62,386 nucleotides of DNA from DASUXY01 sp036377675 (GCA_036377675.1 DASUXY010000021.1:1-62386); one strand, 5' to 3'. Positions 33,453-43,950 are shown, counted from the first letter of the stretch. Program-made: numbers and translations. Notes: generated by a model from the letters alone, not told the origin.

Positions 33453-33863
33453 TTACTTCGGTTTTTTAGTACCGTATTTGGAGCGTCCTTGGGCACGTCC
33501 TTCAACACCTGCAGTGTCTAGTGCACCACGAACAACGTGATATCGAACACCTGGCAAGTCTTTTACTCGACCACCACGGAGCAAAACAACACTATGTTCT
33601 TGTAAGTTGTGACCGATTCCTGGAATATAAGCAGTTACTTCCATGTTGTTGGATAAACGTACACGTGCATATTTACGCAGTGCAGAGTTCGGCTTCTTAG
33701 GTGTCAATGTACCTACCCGAGTACATACCCCACGTTTTTGTGGAGAGTTTACGTCTGTAAACTGCTTTTTAAAGCTATTGTAACCTTTACCAAGAGCTGG
33801 TGAGTCTGATGACTTCGGCTTACTTTTACGCCCTTTACGAATAAGTTGGTTAATTGTAGGCAT
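33453..33863 (-). CDS. rpsL: 30S ribosomal protein S12
   Basis: The product has 136 residues. The decoding-centre segments TPKKPNSALRKYARV and HNLQEHSVVLLRGGRVKDLP carry Lys at the streptomycin-linked positions, so the protein looks wild type. It is the first gene of the str operon proper. Confidence 0.98.
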   Translation of the reverse strand: MPTINQLIRKGRKSKPKSSDSPALGKGYNSFKKQFTDVNSPQKRGVCTRVGTLTPKKPNSALRKYARVRLSNNMEVTAYIPGIGHNLQEHSVVLLRGGRVKDLPGVRYHVVRGALDTAGVEGRAQGRSKYGTKKPK

Positions 33864-33978
33864 TTATATTTCCCCCTTTCATAATCGATTCATAAATGAT
33901 GAACGAATCATTTTTGTAATACCACATATCCAGGTGGTTCATCTGTCGGCTAAAAAAAACAATCCTTCCACAAAAAGA

Positions 33979-34239
33979 TTAATGGGCTTGTTTTTTCACA
34001 GCTACCGTAGATGCACCGACCTCAATTCCACAAGCAGTGCCTAATTTCTTCTTTGAATCTACATATTGACAAGGTATATTTAATTCTCTCGCTAACTGTT
34101 CTACCTTTTGAATGATATGCTGATCAGCATCCATAGCAAGATAAACCTCATGTATAGAGCCATTTTTCATAGCTTTAAGCGCCTGTTTAGTTCCGATAAT
34201 GATTCGCGATTTAAGCTTAGTTACTTTTTCATAAGACAT
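33979..34239 (-). CDS. rplGB: L7Ae-family ribosomal protein (YbxF/RplGB type)
   Basis: The product has 86 residues from the ATG at 34239 (MSYEKVTKLKSRIIIGTKQA). It has the L7Ae kink-turn-binding fold (GTKQALKAMKNGSIHEVYLA, then LGTACGIEVGASTVAV). B. subtilis YbxF binds kink-turn RNA; its exact role is not settled. It lies between rpoC and rpsL as usual. Confidence 0.93.
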   Translation of the reverse strand: MSYEKVTKLKSRIIIGTKQALKAMKNGSIHEVYLAMDADQHIIQKVEQLARELNIPCQYVDSKKKLGTACGIEVGASTVAVKKQAH

Positions 34240-34354
34240 ACCGATATCCTCCAAAGCAACTCAATCGGAAGTACCTTGAATATATTATCATTCTCTTTTT
34301 TTATTGTCAACTCTAAAAGTGTGCTTTAAATATTTTACAACAACTATATTTATG

Positions 34355-34407
34355 CAATCATGAAGGAAATCGAATGTAGAATTCGATTTCCTACATATAC
34401 ATGATTG
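34355..34407 (-). promoter_or_regulatory. Long hairpin just after rpoC
   Basis: CAATCATG and CATGATTG form the base, and AGGAAATCGAAT and ATTCGATTTCCT form a perfect upper stem around TCTAC. There is no T run (CATAAATA follows), so it may be an RNA-processing or stability element between rpoC and the L7Ae gene, or a weak terminator. Confidence 0.6.
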
Positions 34408-34418
34408 TATTCAGCAGT

Positions 34419-37400
34419 CTACTTTACTGTTTCTTCTTTCTTGTCTGTTCCACTTTCTCCGATCTCAGGTAGCTCGATGCTACGATAACGTTGCATTCCC
34501 GTTCCAGCTGGTACGAGTTTTCCAATGATTACATTTTCCTTCAAGCCTAGTAAGTCATCACGTCTACCTTTAATCGCTGCATCTGTCAAGACTCGTGTCG
34601 TTTCTTGGAAAGAGGCTGCAGATAAGAACGAATCTGTTTCTAAAGATGCCTTCGTAATTCCTAACAAGACAGGTTTTCCTGTTGCTGGTTGTAAATCTTC
34701 AGCTAAAGCTTTTGCATTCGCTTCTTTAAACTGATGGATTTCCAGCAGTGAGCCAGGTAATACATCCGTATCCCCCGAATCAATAACGCGGATTTTTCGA
34801 AGCATCTGACGTACCATTACTTCTACGTGTTTATCACTTATTTCGACGCCTTGCATACGGTATACGCGTTGTACTTCACGCAATAGATAATTTTGTACAC
34901 CTTCGACACCTTGAACACGGAGAAGTTCTTTAGGGTTAATCGATCCTTCGGTTAGTGCTTGACCAGCAATAACCTCATCGCCGACGGACACTTTCATGCG
35001 GGCATTGTAAGGAACAGTGTATTCCTTCTTCTCTTCCTCGCCTTGAATGATGACTTCTCGAGTATCTTTATCTTCATTAATTGCATGGACTGTTCCATCC
35101 ACTTCACTAATGACAGCTTCACCTTTTGGATTACGTGCTTCAAACAATTCTTCAATACGTGGCAAACCTTGGGTAATATCATCACCAGCTACCCCACCTG
35201 TATGGAACGTACGCATCGTTAATTGTGTTCCTGGTTCACCGATAGATTGAGCGGCGATAATACCGACTGCTTCACCGACTTCGACTTCATCACCTGTTGC
35301 TAAGTTACGACCATAGCACTTCTTACATACACCGTGCTTCGTATTACAATTAAATACGGATCGAATGGTCACTTCTTCAATCCCCGCATCTACAATCGCC
35401 TTCGCCTGGTCTTCGGAAATTAATTCATTCACATCGACGATGACCTCATCCGTTTCTGGATGTTTCACTGTTTCAAATGCTGTTCGACCAACGATTCGGT
35501 CAAGCAATGGTTCGATGAGTTCTGCACCGACCATCATAGCCGATATAGATGCCCCACGATCTGTTCCACAATCTTCTTCTCGGACGATGACATCTTGAGC
35601 GACATCGACTAGACGACGAGTTAAATAACCAGAATCTGCCGTCTTCAAGGCCGTATCTGCCAATCCTTTTCGAGCACCGTGGGTAGAAATAAAGTACTCT
35701 AAAACTGTAAGACCTTCTCGGAAGCTTGATTTAATAGGTAATTCAATAATTCGCCCAGCTGGGTTAGCCATCAATCCACGCATACCTGCTAATTGAGTAA
35801 AGTTAGACGGGTTACCTCTCGCTCCTGAATCACTCATCATAAAGATTGGGTTCATCTGATCTAACGATTGCATCAAGTTATCCTGTACTTCGTCTTTTGC
35901 TGTTGACCAAATAGAGATTACTCGATCGTACCGCTCTTCTTCTGTAATTAAACCACGGCGGAATTGTTTCAACACATTATCGACTTTACGTTGTGCATCT
36001 TCGAGTATTTTATCTTTTTCAGCATATACAACAATGTCAGATATTCCAACCGTCATACCTGCCCTTGTTGCATAGTGAAATCCTAAATCTTTCATCCGGT
36101 CAAGCATTTTTGACGTTTCACTAATTTTGAATCGCTTAAACACTTCGGAAATGATGTCTCCGAGAAAACCTTTTTTAAATGGTTTCACTAAATCACGTGA
36201 CTGAATTTCTTCTTTAATATTTGTTCCGTAATCGACAAAGTATTTTTCCGGTGTACGAACTTCGAGATTTGTTTTTGATGGTTCATTAATATATGGAAAC
36301 GAATCCGGCAAAATTTCATTAAATATTAATTTACCGACAGTCGTAAGCAAATATTGTTTTTGCTGCTCATCCGTAAATGTCATATTATTTAAACCCGAAG
36401 CTTGCACCGCAACGCGTGTGTGCAAATGAACATACCCATTTTGATAAGCCATAATCGCTTCATTCGTATCTTTAAACACATACCCTTCACCGATTGCGCC
36501 AGCTCGCTCTAATGTAAGATAGTAATTCCCTAAAACCATATCTTGAGATGGTGTTACCACAGGTTTTCCATCTTTCGGGTTCAAAATGTTTTGAGCGGCT
36601 AACATTAAAATCCGTGCTTCAGCTTGTGCTTCTGCTGACAATGGTACGTGTACAGCCATCTGGTCTCCATCAAAGTCAGCGTTGTACGCTGTACAGACTA
36701 AGGGGTGCAAATGAATAGCCCGACCTTCTACAAGAGTAGCTTCAAATGCTTGAATACCAAGTCTGTGTAATGTAGGCGCTCGGTTAAGTAACACAGGGTG
36801 TTCTTTTATAACTTCTTCCAATACGCCCCATACATCTGGATGGACACGCTCAACTTTTCGTTTCGCAGACTTAATGTTATGTGCTATTCCTTGATCGACT
36901 AATTCCTTCATCACAAATGGCTTGAATAGTTCTAAAGCCATTTCTTTCGGCAAGCCACATTGATACATTTTCAAATTCGGTCCAACAACAATTACTGAAC
37001 GACCCGAATAATCGACGCGTTTCCCGAGTAAGTTTTGACGGAAACGACCTTGTTTTCCTTTTAACATATGTGACAAAGACTTTAATGGGCGATTTCCAGG
37101 ACCTGTTACAGGGCGACCCCGTCGTCCATTATCAATTAAAGCGTCCACTGATTCTTGTAACATACGCTTCTCATTTTGAACAATAATACCTGGTGCTCCA
37201 AGGTCTAACAATCGCTTCAAGCGATTATTTCGGTTGATCACTCGACGGTATAAATCATTTAAGTCTGACGTCGCAAAACGTCCACCATCAAGCTGAACCA
37301 TCGGTCTTAATTCTGGTGGAATGACAGGGAGAACGTCTAAAACCATCCACGACGTATCATTTCCTGAGTTTCGAAAAGCTTCCAATACTTCCAACCTTCG

Positions 37401-38021
37401 AATAGCCCGTGTTCTTCGCTGACCTTGGATCGTTTTCAACTCTTCTTTAAGAGCCTCAACTTCTTTATCAAGATCGACATCTTGTAATAGTTTACGTATT
37501 GCTTCTGCGCCCATCTCTGCTTTAAACGCTTGGCCGTATTTCTCGTAATGCGCACGGTATTCCTTTTCAGATAAAAGTTGCTTTTTCTCTAAAGGCGTAT
37601 TACCAGGATCCGTTACAACATATGCTGCAAAATAAATGACTTCTTCCAAAGCTCGTGGTGACATGTCTAAAATGAGGCCCATTCGACTTGGAATTCCTTT
37701 AAAATACCAAATGTGAGAGACAGGAGCTGCAAGTTCGATATGCCCCATTCGTTCACGTCGTACTTTGGCCTTCGTAACTTCTACACCACAACGATCACAG
37801 ACAACACCTTTATACCGTACACGTTTATACTTTCCGCAATGACATTCCCAGTCTTTTTGTGGTCCAAAAATACGTTCACAAAACAACCCGTCTTTTTCTG
37901 GTTTTAATGTACGATAATTGATTGTTTCCGGCTTTTTCACTTCACCAAAAGACCATGAACGGATTTTCTCCGGTGAAGCCAACCCAATTTGCATAGATTC
38001 AAAATTATTTACATCTAACAA
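34419..38021 (-). CDS. rpoC: RNA polymerase beta-prime subunit
   Basis: The product has 1200 residues, Bacillus length. The catalytic loop is YNADFDGDQM with the three Mg-binding Asp. An N-terminal zinc ribbon is at CHCGKYKRVRYKGVVCDRCG and a second zinc site at CNTKHGVCKKCYG. The trigger-loop region (MRTFHTGGVAG) is intact. It follows rpoB after a 144-base spacer with a hairpin. Confidence 0.98.
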   Translation of the reverse strand: MLDVNNFESMQIGLASPEKIRSWSFGEVKKPETINYRTLKPEKDGLFCERIFGPQKDWECHCGKYKRVRYKGVVCDRCGVEVTKAKVRRERMGHIELAAPVSHIWYFKGIPSRMGLILDMSPRALEEVIYFAAYVVTDPGNTPLEKKQLLSEKEYRAHYEKYGQAFKAEMGAEAIRKLLQDVDLDKEVEALKEELKTIQGQRRTRAIRRLEVLEAFRNSGNDTSWMVLDVLPVIPPELRPMVQLDGGRFATSDLNDLYRRVINRNNRLKRLLDLGAPGIIVQNEKRMLQESVDALIDNGRRGRPVTGPGNRPLKSLSHMLKGKQGRFRQNLLGKRVDYSGRSVIVVGPNLKMYQCGLPKEMALELFKPFVMKELVDQGIAHNIKSAKRKVERVHPDVWGVLEEVIKEHPVLLNRAPTLHRLGIQAFEATLVEGRAIHLHPLVCTAYNADFDGDQMAVHVPLSAEAQAEARILMLAAQNILNPKDGKPVVTPSQDMVLGNYYLTLERAGAIGEGYVFKDTNEAIMAYQNGYVHLHTRVAVQASGLNNMTFTDEQQKQYLLTTVGKLIFNEILPDSFPYINEPSKTNLEVRTPEKYFVDYGTNIKEEIQSRDLVKPFKKGFLGDIISEVFKRFKISETSKMLDRMKDLGFHYATRAGMTVGISDIVVYAEKDKILEDAQRKVDNVLKQFRRGLITEEERYDRVISIWSTAKDEVQDNLMQSLDQMNPIFMMSDSGARGNPSNFTQLAGMRGLMANPAGRIIELPIKSSFREGLTVLEYFISTHGARKGLADTALKTADSGYLTRRLVDVAQDVIVREEDCGTDRGASISAMMVGAELIEPLLDRIVGRTAFETVKHPETDEVIVDVNELISEDQAKAIVDAGIEEVTIRSVFNCNTKHGVCKKCYGRNLATGDEVEVGEAVGIIAAQSIGEPGTQLTMRTFHTGGVAGDDITQGLPRIEELFEARNPKGEAVISEVDGTVHAINEDKDTREVIIQGEEEKKEYTVPYNARMKVSVGDEVIAGQALTEGSINPKELLRVQGVEGVQNYLLREVQRVYRMQGVEISDKHVEVMVRQMLRKIRVIDSGDTDVLPGSLLEIHQFKEANAKALAEDLQPATGKPVLLGITKASLETDSFLSAASFQETTRVLTDAAIKGRRDDLLGLKENVIIGKLVPAGTGMQRYRSIELPEIGESGTDKKEETVK

Positions 38022-38110
38022 GGGGCTACCTCCCTTTTTAATGTGCGATTTTACTTTGGAACTGTATGCTAATACACAATACTTGTCATTACATTATTTT
38101 TCTTATATAT

Positions 38111-38158
38111 CGGCCGGTGTAGAGTTTGTAAAACAAAACAATCATTTCTATACCGGCC
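38111..38158 (-). promoter_or_regulatory. Hairpin in the rpoB-rpoC spacer
   Basis: GGCCGGTATAGA and TCTACACCGGCC pair (one mismatch) around a loop of about 24 bases. It starts about 8 bases after the rpoB stop. There is no T run. An RNA-processing or stability role in the rpoBC mRNA is plausible. Confidence 0.6.
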
Positions 38159-38165
38159 ATTGTTA

Positions 38166-41100
38166 TTATTTACTTTTCTCAACATCGAGGTTTAGCTTAT
38201 GTGCCGTTTGCTCTTCATCATCCTCTAATTCACGGATTTCAATTTCTGTTTCATCACTTGAAAGGATTTTAACATCCATGCCGAGACTTTGTAATTCCTT
38301 AATTAACACTTTGAACGATTCTGGTACTCCCGGTTCAGACACATTCGCACCTTTAACAATCGATTCATATGTTTTCACTCGGCCGACAACGTCATCAGAC
38401 TTAACCGTTAAGATTTCCTGAAGCGTGTAAGCTGCACCATATGCTTCAAGCGCCCAAACTTCCATCTCTCCAAAGCGCTGACCACCGAATTGTGCTTTTC
38501 CACCGAGTGGCTGTTGCGTAACAAGTGAGTATGGACCCGTTGAGCGAGCATGTAACTTATCATCAACCATGTGAGATAGCTTCAGTAAGTACATAATCCC
38601 TACGGATACACGGTTATCAAACGGTTCACCCGTTCTTCCGTCATATAAAACTTGCTTCGCATCTCGTGGCATTCCCGCTTCTTCGAGCGTATCCCATACA
38701 TCTTGCTCTGTTGCACCATCAAACACAGGTGACGAAACATGGAGACCTAATTTCTTAGCAGCCATTCCGAGATGAAGCTCAAACACCTGTCCGATGTTCA
38801 TTCGTGATGGGACACCTAACGGGTTAAGCATAACGTCAATCGGAGTTCCGTCAGCTAAAAACGGCATGTCTTCTTCCGGCAAAATCTTAGCAATAACACC
38901 TTTGTTCCCGTGACGACCTGCCATCTTATCGCCTTCTGCAATTTTACGTTTTTGTACGATGTATACTCGGACGAGCTGGTTTACACCTGGTGATAATTCA
39001 TCTCCGTCTTCACGATTAAAAATCTTCACATCGTGAACAATACCACCTGCACCATGAGGGACTCGTAAAGATGTATCACGAACCTCACGCGCTTTCTCTC
39101 CGAAGATAGCGTGGAGCAAACGTTCTTCAGCTGACAGTTCGGTTACACCTTTTGGCGTCACTTTTCCAACGAGAATGTCGCCATCCTTAACTTCTGCACC
39201 GACACGGATAATCCCATGTTCGTTTAAGTTTTTCAGAGCATCTTCACCAACGTTTGGAATATCTCTTGTAATTTCTTCAGGACCAAGTTTCGTATCCCGT
39301 GATTCAGACTCGTACTCCTCAATGTGAATGGATGTATAATCATCGTCTTTTACAAGACGTTCACTCATAATGATGGCATCTTCATAGTTGTATCCTTCCC
39401 ATGTCATTAAGCCGACAAGAACGTTGCGCCCTAGGGCAAGTTCGCCATATTCCATAGAAGGTCCATCTGCTAAAATATCACCTTTCAAAACGCGATCGCC
39501 TTTGTTAACAATCGGGCGTTGATTATAACATGTTCCTTGGTTGGAGCGGATATACTTTTGCAGGCGATAGGAATCAACATCACCTTTTACTTCTTTTCCA
39601 TCCACTTCAGAAATACGACGAACTGTAATTTCTTTTGCTTCTACACGTTCAACAATTCCATCATGTTTACATATAATAGCAGCTCCAGAGTCTTTTCCAG
39701 AAACATACTCCATTCCCGTTCCGACAATCGGTGACTCCGGGGTTAATAACGGCACAGCTTGACGCTGCATGTTTGCCCCCATTAAAGCGCGGTTGGAGTC
39801 GTCGTTTTCAAGGAACGGAACACATGCTGTTGCCGCCGATACGACTTGTTTTGGAGATACGTCCATATAATCGACTTGACTACGAGGGACGATCGTGTTT
39901 TCCCCTCGGAAACGAGTAATAACTTCCTCATCGGCGAACCTGCCATCTTCATCAAGCTTAGCATTCGCTTGTGCAACGACATAGTTATCTTCTTCATCGG
40001 CAGTCAAATAATCAATTTGCGTAGTAACTTTACCCGTTTCTGGATCCACCCGACGATAAGGTGTCTCAATGAAGCCAAACTTATTCACTCGGGCAAAACT
40101 TGATAAGGAGTTGATTAACCCGATATTTGGCCCTTCAGGTGTTTCAATCGGACACATTCGGCCGTAGTGTGAATAGTGAACGTCACGAACTTCCATGCCC
40201 GCTCGCTCTCGCGTTAAACCTCCTGGACCTAATGCAGAAAGTCTCCGCTTATGCGTCAACTCTGCTAAGGGATTCGTCTGATCCATAAACTGGGACAGCT
40301 GTGAACTGCCAAAAAACTCTTTAATGGATGCAATCACCGGACGAATGTTAATCAGTTGCTGCGGTGTAATGCTCGAGGTATCCTGAATCGACATCCGCTC
40401 ACGTACAACTCGTTCCATTCGTGATAAGCCAATTCGGAACTGGTTTTGCAACAATTCACCTACTGAACGTAATCTTCGGTTACCTAGGTGGTCAATATCA
40501 TCTGTATAACCAACTAAGTGTAACAAGTTGAAGAAATAACTAATGGAAGCTAGAATGTCTGCTGGTGTAATATTTTTTACATCTGAATCAATATCTCCAT
40601 TGCCGATAACATTCAGTACCCTCTCTCCCTCTGGATCTGTAGGGTCAATAACTTTAATAGATTGAAGATAAATGGGATCTTCTAAAATGCCGTCCTCAGG
40701 TTCAATGACTTTTTCTCCCACTTTGTGCTCTGTACGCTCTAAGTAGGGGATAAGCTTGTTTAATAATTTCCGCTCAAGTTTGTCACCTTTTTGAGCGAGC
40801 ACTTCACCTGTTTCAGGATCTACGATTGGCTCAGCTAACACTTGATTAAATAACCGGTTTTTCAAATGTAGTTTTTTATTCATTTTGTAGCGGCCAACAT
40901 GAGCCAAGTCATAACGTCTCGGATCAAAGAAACGCGAATATAACAAGCTCTTCGCATTGTCCACAGTAGGAGGCTCCCCTGGGCGCAACCGCTCGTATAT
41001 TTCAAGTAATGCTTTTTCAGTTGTTTCCGTATTATCTTTTTCTAACGTATTTGTTAAGTATTCATTCTCACCGATTAATTCAGTAATCTCTTGATCAGTA

Positions 41101-41714
41101 CCAAATCCAAGCGCACGCACGAGTACCGTAATCGGCATTTTTCGTGTGCGATCAATGCGAACATGGACGACATCTCTGGCGTCAGTCTCAAATTCTAACC
41201 ATGCACCCCGGTTTGGAATGACTGTCGCTGTTACGCCTCTTCTGCCATTTTTGTCTATTTTTTCATTGTAATAAACACTTGGGGAGCGAACGAGCTGGGA
41301 AACGATTACACGTTCCGCACCGTTAATAATAAATGTTCCTGTATCTGTCATGAGTGGGAAATCACCCATAAATACTTCTTGCTCTTTCACTTCGCCCGTG
41401 TCATTATTAATTAAACGAACTTTCACACGAAGCGGAGCATCGTACGTTACATCTCTTTCCTTCGCTTCATCGACAGGATACTTCGGATCACTTAAGCTAT
41501 AATCAATAAATTCGAGGGATAACTTTCCTGTAAAGTCTTCAATCGGGGAAATGTCTTGAAACATTTCCTTCAAACCTTCCTCTAAGAACCACTGATAAGA
41601 AGCGGTTTGAATTTCGATTAAATTAGGTAATTCCAATACTTCGTTAATACGCGCATAACTTCTACGCTTTCGGTGCCGTCCATATTGAACTAGTTGATGA
41701 GTCAACTGCTTCAC
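38166..41714 (-). CDS. rpoB: RNA polymerase beta subunit
   Basis: The product has 1182 residues. The rifampicin region reads FFGSSQLSQFMDQTNPLAEL and THKRRLSALGPGG with all positions linked to resistance in the sensitive form. The Lys-rich GDKMAGRHGNKGVIAKILPE contacts the active centre. The C-terminal tail is short and acidic. It follows a 587-base non-coding leader. Confidence 0.98.
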   Translation of the reverse strand: MKQLTHQLVQYGRHRKRRSYARINEVLELPNLIEIQTASYQWFLEEGLKEMFQDISPIEDFTGKLSLEFIDYSLSDPKYPVDEAKERDVTYDAPLRVKVRLINNDTGEVKEQEVFMGDFPLMTDTGTFIINGAERVIVSQLVRSPSVYYNEKIDKNGRRGVTATVIPNRGAWLEFETDARDVVHVRIDRTRKMPITVLVRALGFGTDQEITELIGENEYLTNTLEKDNTETTEKALLEIYERLRPGEPPTVDNAKSLLYSRFFDPRRYDLAHVGRYKMNKKLHLKNRLFNQVLAEPIVDPETGEVLAQKGDKLERKLLNKLIPYLERTEHKVGEKVIEPEDGILEDPIYLQSIKVIDPTDPEGERVLNVIGNGDIDSDVKNITPADILASISYFFNLLHLVGYTDDIDHLGNRRLRSVGELLQNQFRIGLSRMERVVRERMSIQDTSSITPQQLINIRPVIASIKEFFGSSQLSQFMDQTNPLAELTHKRRLSALGPGGLTRERAGMEVRDVHYSHYGRMCPIETPEGPNIGLINSLSSFARVNKFGFIETPYRRVDPETGKVTTQIDYLTADEEDNYVVAQANAKLDEDGRFADEEVITRFRGENTIVPRSQVDYMDVSPKQVVSAATACVPFLENDDSNRALMGANMQRQAVPLLTPESPIVGTGMEYVSGKDSGAAIICKHDGIVERVEAKEITVRRISEVDGKEVKGDVDSYRLQKYIRSNQGTCYNQRPIVNKGDRVLKGDILADGPSMEYGELALGRNVLVGLMTWEGYNYEDAIIMSERLVKDDDYTSIHIEEYESESRDTKLGPEEITRDIPNVGEDALKNLNEHGIIRVGAEVKDGDILVGKVTPKGVTELSAEERLLHAIFGEKAREVRDTSLRVPHGAGGIVHDVKIFNREDGDELSPGVNQLVRVYIVQKRKIAEGDKMAGRHGNKGVIAKILPEEDMPFLADGTPIDVMLNPLGVPSRMNIGQVFELHLGMAAKKLGLHVSSPVFDGATEQDVWDTLEEAGMPRDAKQVLYDGRTGEPFDNRVSVGIMYLLKLSHMVDDKLHARSTGPYSLVTQQPLGGKAQFGGQRFGEMEVWALEAYGAAYTLQEILTVKSDDVVGRVKTYESIVKGANVSEPGVPESFKVLIKELQSLGMDVKILSSDETEIEIRELEDDEEQTAHKLNLDVEKSK

Positions 41715-42301
41715 CTCTCAAATTTCTTCCATTTTCATTTTATAATTCAGGAATTGACATGAAGATGATATTATATTTTATAGAAAACTGACTTTTTACC
41801 GAGGCCATCTGATAGAAAGTCTGTTTTCTTTACTTATGATTATCTTCCTTGTAGAAGAAAAAGATATCGCTGAAAGAGGACCTCCAGCATGATAGTTATT
41901 TCTGGATTTTTAATAAGATGAACATTAAACTATATTTTAGAGTTAGGAATAAAAATAATCATAAAACAAAACGAGTGAATCACAAAAGGATTAGTTATTC
42001 GTTGTATTATATAAAAACATCTACTTGCTAACACCTTAAGAATAAGCTATTATTTTATGTTAGAAACACGTATGTAAAAACGATAAAAAACCCATTAAAA
42101 AGTAGCTTTTGAAAATGATTGCAAAATGGTGAACAGTCCTTTATGCAGAGCAAACATTCGCTAATTTTGGGTATTTTTTCGACATTTAAGCAGTATTTCC
42201 ATCCACATGAAAATTATACGTGTCATTTCTTCACGAAACTTCTCTAATCTCTAGAATCTAGGGTTAGCATTATACTATGCTATCACAACATTTTTTTAAG
42301 G
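41715..42301. other. 587-base non-coding region upstream of rpoB
   Basis: I see no gene on either strand. A plausible promoter is TTGTGA (41980-41985), 16 bases, TATGAT (41958-41963), which leaves a leader of about 240 bases before rpoB. A second TATAAT-like word is at about 42272 near the methyltransferase stop. No textbook terminator hairpin separates the two genes. The length of the leader suggests mRNA-level control of rpoBC. Confidence 0.5.
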
Positions 42302-42904
42302 TCAAACATTTATCGCCTTTATAATATAATAGCCTTTACGACGGCGAATCGTTTGCACATTGCCAAAAACATCTTCCAGCTTCTTTTTCGCTGAAGGTGC
42401 ACCTTGTTTTTTTTGAATGACAATCCATAATTCCCCATCCTTTTGTAATGCAGATTTACTTTCTTCAAAAATAGAATGAACGACCTTTTTCCCAGCTCGT
42501 ATAGGTGGGTTTGTTAAGATTGCGGCAAACTTACGGTGACAAATATTTTCAAATCGGTCACTATTTATGAATTCTACATTATCTATTTTGTTTTGCTTAG
42601 CGTTGTCTTTTGCTAATTGAATGGCGCGTTCATTAATATCGGTCATAACCACTTTTCGATCTCGGTAATGATCAGCTAAGGCAATTCCAATCGGACCATA
42701 TCCACAACCTAAATCTAATAAATCTCCCTCGATATCAGGAGCAGTGAATTGTTCAATTAGTAATTTGGAGCCAAAATCGACTTCATGTTTGGAAAATACA
42801 CCTGTATCACTTGTAAACGTATACCATTTATTTCGTAGTTTATATGTCCATGTCTTCGGTGAACTTTTAGATTGGGGTTTTTTTGAAAAGTAATGCTCAG
42901 GCAT
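42302..42904 (-). CDS. Class I SAM-dependent methyltransferase (RsmC/YbxB type)
   Basis: The product has 200 residues from the ATG at 42904 (MPEHYFSKKPQSKS). Motif I is LLDLGCGYGPIGIAL and the catalytic motif is LTNPPIRAG, the N-P-P form found in rRNA and protein amide or guanine N2 methyltransferases. B. subtilis ybxB sits in the same place between rplL and rpoB. The RNA target is assumed to be 16S rRNA by similarity to RsmC. The longer frame to 42952 lacks a good ribosome site. Confidence 0.88.
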   Translation of the reverse strand: MPEHYFSKKPQSKSSPKTWTYKLRNKWYTFTSDTGVFSKHEVDFGSKLLIEQFTAPDIEGDLLDLGCGYGPIGIALADHYRDRKVVMTDINERAIQLAKDNAKQNKIDNVEFINSDRFENICHRKFAAILTNPPIRAGKKVVHSIFEESKSALQKDGELWIVIQKKQGAPSAKKKLEDVFGNVQTIRRRKGYYIIKAINV

Positions 42905-42972
42905 TTGGGCACCTACTTTTTTGTTATATATGGGAAAGTTGAATCTGTACATAAACTGATGTGGAAAATATT

Positions 42973-43012
42973 GATCTTCTCTTGGAAATAGAGAGCCCGC
43001 CGTTTGACGACG
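42973..43012 (-). terminator. Hairpin between rplL and the methyltransferase gene
   Basis: GAGCTCGTCG and CGGCGGGCTC pair with two G-T pairs around TCAAA just after the rplL stop. The tail (TCTATTTCC) is weak, so it is probably a partial terminator that lowers downstream expression. Confidence 0.5.
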
Positions 43013-43029
43013 AGCTCATGATAAATCGT

Positions 43030-43395
43030 TTACTTCAGTTCTACTTTTGCACCAGTTTCTTCAAGCTTTTCTTTCATTTCCTCAGCTTCTTCTTTATCTA
43101 CGCCTTCTTTAATTGCATTAGGCGCTCCATCTACTAGATCTTTAGCATCTTTCAAGCCAAGACCAGTGATTTCACGAACAGCTTTAATAACTTTGATTTT
43201 TGACTGTCCTACTTCTTCAAGAATAACATCAAATTCTGTTTGTTCTTCAGCAGCATCATCGCCACCTGCTCCGCCTGCAACCGCAACAGGTGCTGCAGCT
43301 GTAACTCCAAATTCTTCTTCAATTGCTTTGACAAGATCGTTTAATTCTAATACAGACATTTCTTTTATCGCATCAATAATTTGCTCTTTAGTCAT
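43030..43395 (-). CDS. rplL: 50S ribosomal protein L7/L12
   Basis: The product has 121 residues from the ATG at 43395 (MTKEQIIDAIKEMSVLELND). It has the N-terminal dimerisation domain, an Ala/Gly-rich hinge and the C-terminal factor-binding domain KVIKAVREITGLGLKDAKDL. It forms the ribosomal stalk with L10. It follows rplJ by 54 bases. Confidence 0.98.
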   Translation of the reverse strand: MTKEQIIDAIKEMSVLELNDLVKAIEEEFGVTAAAPVAVAGGAGGDDAAEEQTEFDVILEEVGQSKIKVIKAVREITGLGLKDAKDLVDGAPNAIKEGVDKEEAEEMKEKLEETGAKVELK

Positions 43396-43449
43396 GATAT
43401 TTCCTCCTGTTTTCGTCAATAATTTATAATCCGCTATCCAATTAAAAGA

Positions 43450-43950
43450 TTACTCCGCTTGTTCTTCCTGTTGATCAGCAATCGCTTTTGTAGCATATGC
43501 AAAGTTACGAATAGGCGCCTGCAGTACACTGAGGAGCATAGAGAGCATACCTTCGTAATTTGGTAAATCAGCGAGTTCTTGAATTTGCTCAAGGGTTGCG
43601 ATTTCACCTTCAATAACGCCACCTTTGATCTCTAGTGCTTCGTGTTCCTTTGCAAAGTTTTTAATAATCTTAGCTGGAGCGACAACATCTTCCTTACTAA
43701 ATGCAATAGCTGTCGGCCCAACGAGGGATTCAACAATCCCTCCTATATCAGCACTTTCAGCTGCCCGACGTGACATTGTGTTCTTATACACTTTGAAATC
43801 AACACCGACTTCGCGTAGTTGCTTCCGCAATTCAGTAACTGAAGCAACATCTAAACCACGGTAGTCTACAAGAACAGTTGATTGACTCTCACGGAATTTT
43901 TCTGTAATCTCTTGAACAAGTTGTTTCTTCTTATCAAGTACACTAGACAT
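43450..43950 (-). CDS. rplJ: 50S ribosomal protein L10
   Basis: The product has 166 residues. VLVDYRGLDVASVTELRKQL and the C-terminal helix that binds L12 dimers are present. L10 also controls its own mRNA through the leader at 43992-44110 in Firmicutes. Confidence 0.97.
   Translation of the reverse strand: MSSVLDKKKQLVQEITEKFRESQSTVLVDYRGLDVASVTELRKQLREVGVDFKVYKNTMSRRAAESADIGGIVESLVGPTAIAFSKEDVVAPAKIIKNFAKEHEALEIKGGVIEGEIATLEQIQELADLPNYEGMLSMLLSVLQAPIRNFAYATKAIADQQEEQAE

Noticed and set aside
37918..38421. 167-codon plus-strand frame spanning the rpoB-rpoC junction
   Set aside because: It is antisense to two essential genes and low in complexity; no Shine-Dalgarno.
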